From the NCBI GenBank assembly GCA_964534315.1, contig CAZHOV010000207.1, positions 1-8,848 on the forward strand: a stretch of 8,848 bases of DNA, given 5' to 3'. Positions within the stretch are counted from its first letter, which is position 1. Every line of letters starts with the position of its first letter. The position numbers and the translations under genes are program-made. Below the pieces are notes generated by a model. It was not told the DNA's origin. It worked only from the letters and a program-made list of their open reading frames with translations, and did not search any database. The DNA is from CAZHOV01 sp964534315 (GTDB taxonomy: Bacteria; Bacteroidota; Bacteroidia; Chitinophagales; Saprospiraceae). Shown one piece after another: positions 5,392 through 8,848 of the stretch.

Positions 5392-7257
5392 ATGATCAAA
5401 TACATTTACCTGTTGGTGCTAGTGCTTTTTGCACAACTCTCCCTTGCTCAAAGTTCTGATAAATGGTGGCATGATGCCGTTTTTTACGAAATCTTTGTCC
5501 GCAGTTTTTACGACTCCAACGGCGACGGGAAGGGTGATTTTCAGGGAATGACCGAAAAGTTAGACTACCTCAATGACGGTGACCCGAACACAGATACCGA
5601 TCTGGGCGTCACCGGCATCTGGCTGATGCCTATTTGTCCGTCACCCAGTTACCACGGCTATGACGTGGTTGATTACCGGGATGTCGATCTGGAATACGGT
5701 ACGATGAATGACTTTAAAGCCTTTCTGGATGAAGCGCATACCCGGGGAATCAAGGTGATCATTGATTATGTTTTTAACCATTCTTCCAGTCAGCACCCCT
5801 GGTTTCTGGATAGCCGCTCCAGTCCGGGCGCTGAAAAGCGGGATTGGTATACCTGGGAGGATACGAACCCCGGATACACCGGGCCCTGGGGGCAGCAGGT
5901 TTGGCATCCCTGGGGAGGCGACTATTATCTGGGTATCTTTTGGGGCGGCATGCCCGATCTGAATCTGGAAGACCAGGAAGTCGTAGATGAGATCTTTGAT
6001 ATTGCAAAATTCTGGTTGGAAGAGGTAGGTGTAGATGGCTTTCGATGCGATGCTATTAAACACCTTTTCGAAGATGGCCCCATTATGGAGAACGTACCTG
6101 AAAATTATATCTTCCTGGAGGAGTTTCATGACTTCTACAAAAGCGTCAACCCAGATGCTTTGACCGTAGGAGAAGCCTGGACTTCCTCCGATCAGGTGGT
6201 GAATTATATTGACGATAAAATGGATATCTGCTTTGAGTTTGACTTAGCCTATTCCATTATTAATAGTGTAAACGGTAACAATCCGCAACCCCTATTTAAC
6301 ACCATTAACACGGTGATCAACACCTACCCTCCCAATCAATATGCCACCTTCCTTACCAATCACGATCAGAACCGCATCTTTGAGCAGTTTGGGAATGATG
6401 TACATAAGATGAAACTAGCGGCTTCGCTGTATCTTACGCTTCCGGGCGTACCCTTTTTGTATTACGGGGAGGAAGTGGGAATGATCGGCTCCGGGCCGGA
6501 TGAAAATAAGCGCAAGCCCATGCAGTGGATTGATGGTCCCAATGCCGGGTTTACAAGCGGTTCTCCCTGGTATTCGATCAACAGCAACTACCCTAATTAT
6601 AATGTAGCGACCATGCAGGCCGATCCCAACTCGCTCTGGAACCATTACCAGATGCTGATCGAATTAAGGAATAACTACAAAGCCCTTCGCAAAGGCAATT
6701 TAGCGCTGATGTCTGCTAGTACCAGCAACAACCTATTGGCCTATACCCGGGAACACGAAGGCAATATGGTTTTAGTTGCGCACAACCTGACTGCCGCCTC
6801 CGCTGCCAATCCTGGTTTCCAGCTGAATTCCTCTTTTCTATTGCCCGGCGATTACGAGGTAGTCGACTTAATCACATCGAACATTGTGGGATCGATTTCC
6901 ATAGACAACAATGGCGGGGTTGATTGGACCTACGACGGCATTATTGGTGCGAGGGAAAGTAAGATCTTTCATATTGGTTCGTTGACCAGCACCCAGCAAA
7001 TCCGGAGCTTCGAAGGGTTAGCAGTATTTCCCAATCCCGCTCAGGATGAATTATTTTTGACCTGGGAGGCCGACGAAAAAATAGCATCTGTTAAGGTGTT
7101 TAACACGAACGGCCAGGTCGTTATAGATCTCCAGCATGTTGCGCTAATCAGCAACCAATACAATTTATCTATTGCACAACTACCTGCCGGAAGTTATTTC
7201 ATTCAATTACAAGGAGATAAGGGACAAGACAGCCGAAAGTTTGTTAAACAAGAGTAG
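5392..7257 (+). CDS. Secreted GH13 alpha-amylase with T9SS type A sorting domain
   Basis: This glycoside hydrolase family 13 enzyme cuts alpha-1,4-glucans and is exported to the cell surface or medium. Starting at ATG 5392 gives 621 residues with a good signal peptide (MIKYIYLLVLVLFAQLSLAQ, cut near A19). The frame is open upstream to an ATG at 5296, but that would bury the signal behind 32 AT-rich-coded residues. The (beta/alpha)8 barrel has a calcium-type loop DSNGDGKGD (41-49), region I DYVFNH (125-130), nucleophile D220 in GFRCDAIKH, acid/base E261 in VGEAW and D325 in TNHDQNR, so the triad is complete. Motifs KLDYLNDGDP, SPSYHGYDV, GGMPDLN and YYGEE recall Halothermothrix orenii AmyA (GH13_36), from memory. 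A beta domain follows to about 530. From about 536 to the end comes the T9SS tail: VFPNP, VFNTNGQVV, LPAGSYFIQL, KFVKQE. No susC/susD neighbours are present. Confidence 0.95.
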   Translation: MIKYIYLLVLVLFAQLSLAQSSDKWWHDAVFYEIFVRSFYDSNGDGKGDFQGMTEKLDYLNDGDPNTDTDLGVTGIWLMPICPSPSYHGYDVVDYRDVDLEYGTMNDFKAFLDEAHTRGIKVIIDYVFNHSSSQHPWFLDSRSSPGAEKRDWYTWEDTNPGYTGPWGQQVWHPWGGDYYLGIFWGGMPDLNLEDQEVVDEIFDIAKFWLEEVGVDGFRCDAIKHLFEDGPIMENVPENYIFLEEFHDFYKSVNPDALTVGEAWTSSDQVVNYIDDKMDICFEFDLAYSIINSVNGNNPQPLFNTINTVINTYPPNQYATFLTNHDQNRIFEQFGNDVHKMKLAASLYLTLPGVPFLYYGEEVGMIGSGPDENKRKPMQWIDGPNAGFTSGSPWYSINSNYPNYNVATMQADPNSLWNHYQMLIELRNNYKALRKGNLALMSASTSNNLLAYTREHEGNMVLVAHNLTAASAANPGFQLNSSFLLPGDYEVVDLITSNIVGSISIDNNGGVDWTYDGIIGARESKIFHIGSLTSTQQIRSFEGLAVFPNPAQDELFLTWEADEKIASVKVFNTNGQVVIDLQHVALISNQYNLSIAQLPAGSYFIQLQGDKGQDSRKFVKQE

Positions 7258-7392
7258 GAAAGTTGGAAAACTGGAAAGTTGGAAAACTGGAAAGTTGGAA
7301 AACTGGAAAGTTGGAAAATAGGAAAGTTGGAAGTTTGGAAATCTGGAAAATTGGAAAACTGGAAAGTTGGAAAGTTGGAAAATAGGAAATTC
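7257..7392. repeat. Seventeen 8-bp units (GGAAANNT) starting in the amylase stop codon
   Basis: Cut in steps of 8 from the last G of the TAG stop, the sequence gives 17 units that all start with GGAA. Copies 1-7 alternate strictly between GGAAAGTT and GGAAAACT; later ones vary in the last four bases (AATA, GTTT, ATCT, AATT, ATTC), and GGAAAGTT and GGAAAACT recur. The alternating ends AGTT and AACT are complementary, so RNA from this strand could form short AGUU-GGAA-AACU hairpins with a GGAA (GNRA-type) loop. The array covers most of the gap to the convergent WG-repeat gene. No coding role is supported. Confidence 0.95.
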
Positions 7393-7435
7393 ACGTTATT
7401 CGTCTGAAGGACTAATCCCTTCTCTAATCAGGAGC

Positions 7436-7462
7436 ATCGTTTCCACCGTTTCCATCGTTTAC
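7436..7462. repeat. Three degenerate 9-bp repeats (ATCGTTTCC)
   Basis: ATCGTTTCC, ACCGTTTCC and ATCGTTTAC follow each other directly in the gap between the convergent amylase and WG-repeat genes. They begin 43 bp after the octamer array and end 38 bp before the WG gene stop codon. With three copies, and a period of 9 and not 8, this is a weak repeat. The rest of 7393-7500 shows no clear terminator hairpin. Confidence 0.5.
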
Positions 7463-7500
7463 CGATTTCTACTTCATCCATCTACTTATTTCTTCTTCTC

Positions 7501-8667
7501 CTATTCAAGACATCCGCATTCTTTTGGCAGGTAAATCTTGCCGGTATTGGATGCATAACCCCCGTAGCCGCCACCCACCAGGAAAAAGAGGTTGGTATCG
7601 GGAATAGCTCTTATCTGGCCAAATCGAGCAGGGATTATTTCCCTTCCGCTCAGAGAAATAACCCCTTCGCCTTTTGCTCCCTGTACCAGGACATATTGTT
7701 TTTCGTCTCTATGATCGCCATTGAAATCAGTAAAAAGCGTTTTGATTTGGTAAAATTGCGGTTCCGCAACAAGTTCCCCATTTGTAGAGACTAACCCCTT
7801 CATATAGTCTTTTTCAATCTCCACTAATTGCACCTGGTTATGTCTATCAGTAAAGGGCTTCCCTAATTTATAATCCGGAAATTTATCGACTAACCCACTG
7901 AGTTGTATCTGCTGTTTGGTTTGATCCATAAAGGGAGGTGGAGGCTCTTCGACAAATACCGGTTGATCTTCAAAGAAACTTCCTTCGCTGTTCATTTCAT
8001 TCGAACCAACCAACTCTCCCCGGCAATTATAAAAATCAAAATCCAATCTGTGTTTTCTTTCATTTGCGGGTTTCTCAAATCCAAAAACCGGGCAATCGCC
8101 CATCATCTTGATATAGGATATTTTCTGATATGGATTCGTGGTTACCGGGAAGGTATTTCCCTCGTCATCAATTATGGAATTTGATTTCGTTTCATAATGG
8201 AATATAATGATATAAAAGGTTTTGCCGGAAATAATTTTTTCAACCCGGGCCCGTGGTATCTCAGCAATTTTCCTTGCCTCATCTAAATTGTAAATTAAAA
8301 CCATATTTTTCTCAGTCGATATGGCGATTCTTCCATTTCCGTCATATTCTAATTCAGGATGTTCGATCCCCTCGACGATCTCCCCCTTTTTATTGATAAT
8401 TCCTTTTAATCGTTGAGTGGTACTTTTTTTAGTTGCCGGGTCCACGCTATTTCCATTCTTATAATAAATCCCGTATTCATTTACTTCTTGATTCCGAAAT
8501 ACCTCAATCAAGGTGAATACAGGATCAGTGATTTTTTCATTCTTTTCGTTGACTAGTCCCCATTTTTCGGCAAATTCATAAGGAAACACTTTGTCCTGGG
8601 CGGATAGTGGTATTAATATTAGACCTCCAATCAAGATTAAGAAGAGCTGTTTTAAGCTAACATTCAT
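7501..8667 (-). CDS. Exported WG-repeat protein
   Basis: From the ATG at 8667 this encodes 388 residues; the frame also runs from a TTG at 8673, but the ATG gives a normal signal peptide (MNVSLKQLFLILIGGLILIPLSAQ) and is preferred. The mature protein holds spaced WG-type beta repeats: FAEKWGLVNEKNEKITDPVF (residues 32-51), RLKGIINKKGEIVEG (86-100), YMKGLVSTNGELVAEPQF (288-305) and KGEGVISLSGREIIPARF (332-349). Each has the G-hydrophobic-hydrophobic start, a polar turn, then a short I/V-x-P or similar strand. Between them sit a poorly matching middle (about 105-285) and a proline run, EEPPPP (240-245). It ends in CGCLE. WG-repeat proteins are mostly of unknown function and probably bind proteins or ligands. 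There is no T9SS tail and no lipobox, so it is probably periplasmic. It is monocistronic as far as visible, convergent with the amylase gene and with its own promoter. Confidence 0.85.
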   Translation of the reverse strand: MNVSLKQLFLILIGGLILIPLSAQDKVFPYEFAEKWGLVNEKNEKITDPVFTLIEVFRNQEVNEYGIYYKNGNSVDPATKKSTTQRLKGIINKKGEIVEGIEHPELEYDGNGRIAISTEKNMVLIYNLDEARKIAEIPRARVEKIISGKTFYIIIFHYETKSNSIIDDEGNTFPVTTNPYQKISYIKMMGDCPVFGFEKPANERKHRLDFDFYNCRGELVGSNEMNSEGSFFEDQPVFVEEPPPPFMDQTKQQIQLSGLVDKFPDYKLGKPFTDRHNQVQLVEIEKDYMKGLVSTNGELVAEPQFYQIKTLFTDFNGDHRDEKQYVLVQGAKGEGVISLSGREIIPARFGQIRAIPDTNLFFLVGGGYGGYASNTGKIYLPKECGCLE

Positions 8668-8704
8668 TTTCAAAAGGTTTTGAATTTAAAGTTTTAAGCC
8701 CAGA

Positions 8705-8712
8705 CAAATTTA
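8705..8712 (-). promoter_or_regulatory. Bacteroidota -7 promoter element of the WG-repeat gene
   Basis: The minus strand reads TAAATTTG, an exact match to TAnnTTTG, 37 nt upstream of ATG 8667, which leaves a leader of about 30 nt. The -33 position falls in the T-rich flank of the upstream terminator (about 8731-8737) and shows no clean TTTG. Confidence 0.5.
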
Positions 8713-8732
8713 CTGAATAGGTAGTAAAAACG

Positions 8733-8765
8733 AAAAAGCCGTTCCCGGTCGGGAACGGCTTTTTT
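8733..8765 (-). terminator. Intrinsic terminator, symmetric
   Basis: A nine-base GC-rich stem, GCCGTTCCC (8738-8746) and GGGAACGGC (8751-8759), closes the four-base loop GGTC. It is flanked by five A on the left and six T on the right that extend the pairing to 14 bp. Because A and T flanks are both present it can work on either strand. It lies 28 nt past the stop of the minus-strand gene that runs off the right edge, so it most likely ends that transcript and insulates the WG gene promoter. Confidence 0.93.
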
Positions 8766-8793
8766 CGTCGTTTCTGTATTTTGCTTATGATTA

Positions 8794-8848
8794 TTATTCA
8801 ATAACAATCATCTTCTTCGTTGCTTTGTTCGTCGGAGTCTCCAGTTCG
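8794..8848 (-). CDS. C-terminal end of a probable T9SS-secreted protein (partial)
   Basis: The minus strand from the window edge reads ELETPTNKATKKMIVIE and then TAA (8794-8796). The rest of the gene is outside the window. The pattern of a short strand, a polar turn and then A-T-K-K-hydrophobic at the very C-terminus is how many T9SS type A sorting domains end (compare SRKFVKQE at the end of the amylase here). A strong terminator 28 nt downstream supports a real gene end. With 17 residues the family cannot be assigned firmly; a housekeeping protein with a similar tail is possible. Confidence 0.55.
   Translation of the reverse strand, partial: ELETPTNKATKKMIVIE

Noticed and set aside
5641..6129. 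Minus-strand 162-codon open frame inside the amylase gene
   Set aside because: It lies opposite the catalytic barrel with all GH13 motifs intact on the plus strand, and its translation looks like no protein family. It is a shadow frame.
7203..7394. Minus-strand 63-codon frame with an 8-residue repeat (SNFPTFQF-like)
   Set aside because: It is the translation of the octamer array; any 8-bp repeat gives an 8-residue repeat in every open frame. It overlaps the end of the amylase gene and has no promoter or start context.
8668..8673. TTG start two codons upstream of the WG-repeat gene ATG
   Set aside because: The in-frame ATG at 8667 yields a complete signal peptide and there is no ribosome binding site that favours the TTG.

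Overview
The window looks like chromosomal DNA from a Bacteroidota member, probably a marine or saprospirian-type lineage. The lineage call is inference. Its basis is a C-terminal type IX secretion (T9SS) sorting domain on the amylase, a probable second one cut by the right edge, no Shine-Dalgarno sites at the starts, TAnnTTTG-like promoter elements about 30-40 nt before several start codons, and a class II-like cytochrome c lipoprotein. I see no mobile element, phage gene, CRISPR array, tRNA or rRNA.

Layout from left to right. (1) 63-1433, minus strand: a secreted beta-rich protein ending in an IPTL-CTERM-like IPTMSEWG plus hydrophobic tail. (2) 1434-1717: promoter side of that gene, then an array of 8-bp repeats with an inverted partner array. 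(3) 1718-2155, minus: a lipoprotein with one CxxCH haem site near its C-terminus. (4) 2221-2278: seven perfect copies of an 8-bp repeat beside the pntB stop. (5) 2280-5244, minus: a three-subunit proton-translocating NAD(P) transhydrogenase, pntAA - pntAB - pntB. The last two overlap by 4 bp, and a long inverted repeat lies between the first two. (6) 5392-7257, plus: a secreted GH13 alpha-amylase with a T9SS tail, divergent from pnt. (7) 7257-7392: seventeen 8-bp units beginning in the amylase stop codon. (8) 7501-8667, minus: an exported WG-repeat protein with its own promoter. (9) 8733-8765: an intrinsic terminator. (10) 8794-8848, minus: the last 17 codons of a protein with a T9SS-like end.

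The genes do not form one pathway. Transhydrogenase couples the proton gradient to NADPH supply at the inner membrane, the cytochrome lipoprotein is a probable periplasmic electron carrier or haem sensor, and the amylase degrades alpha-glucans outside the cell. The most unusual signal is non-coding. Three tandem arrays with different sequences all have a period of exactly 8 bp, and each touches or lies within 1 nt of a stop codon, always on the 3' side of the gene. Two can fold on themselves, one through inverted array halves and one through alternating complementary units. I do not know an established name for such stop-codon-linked octamer arrays in this phylum.
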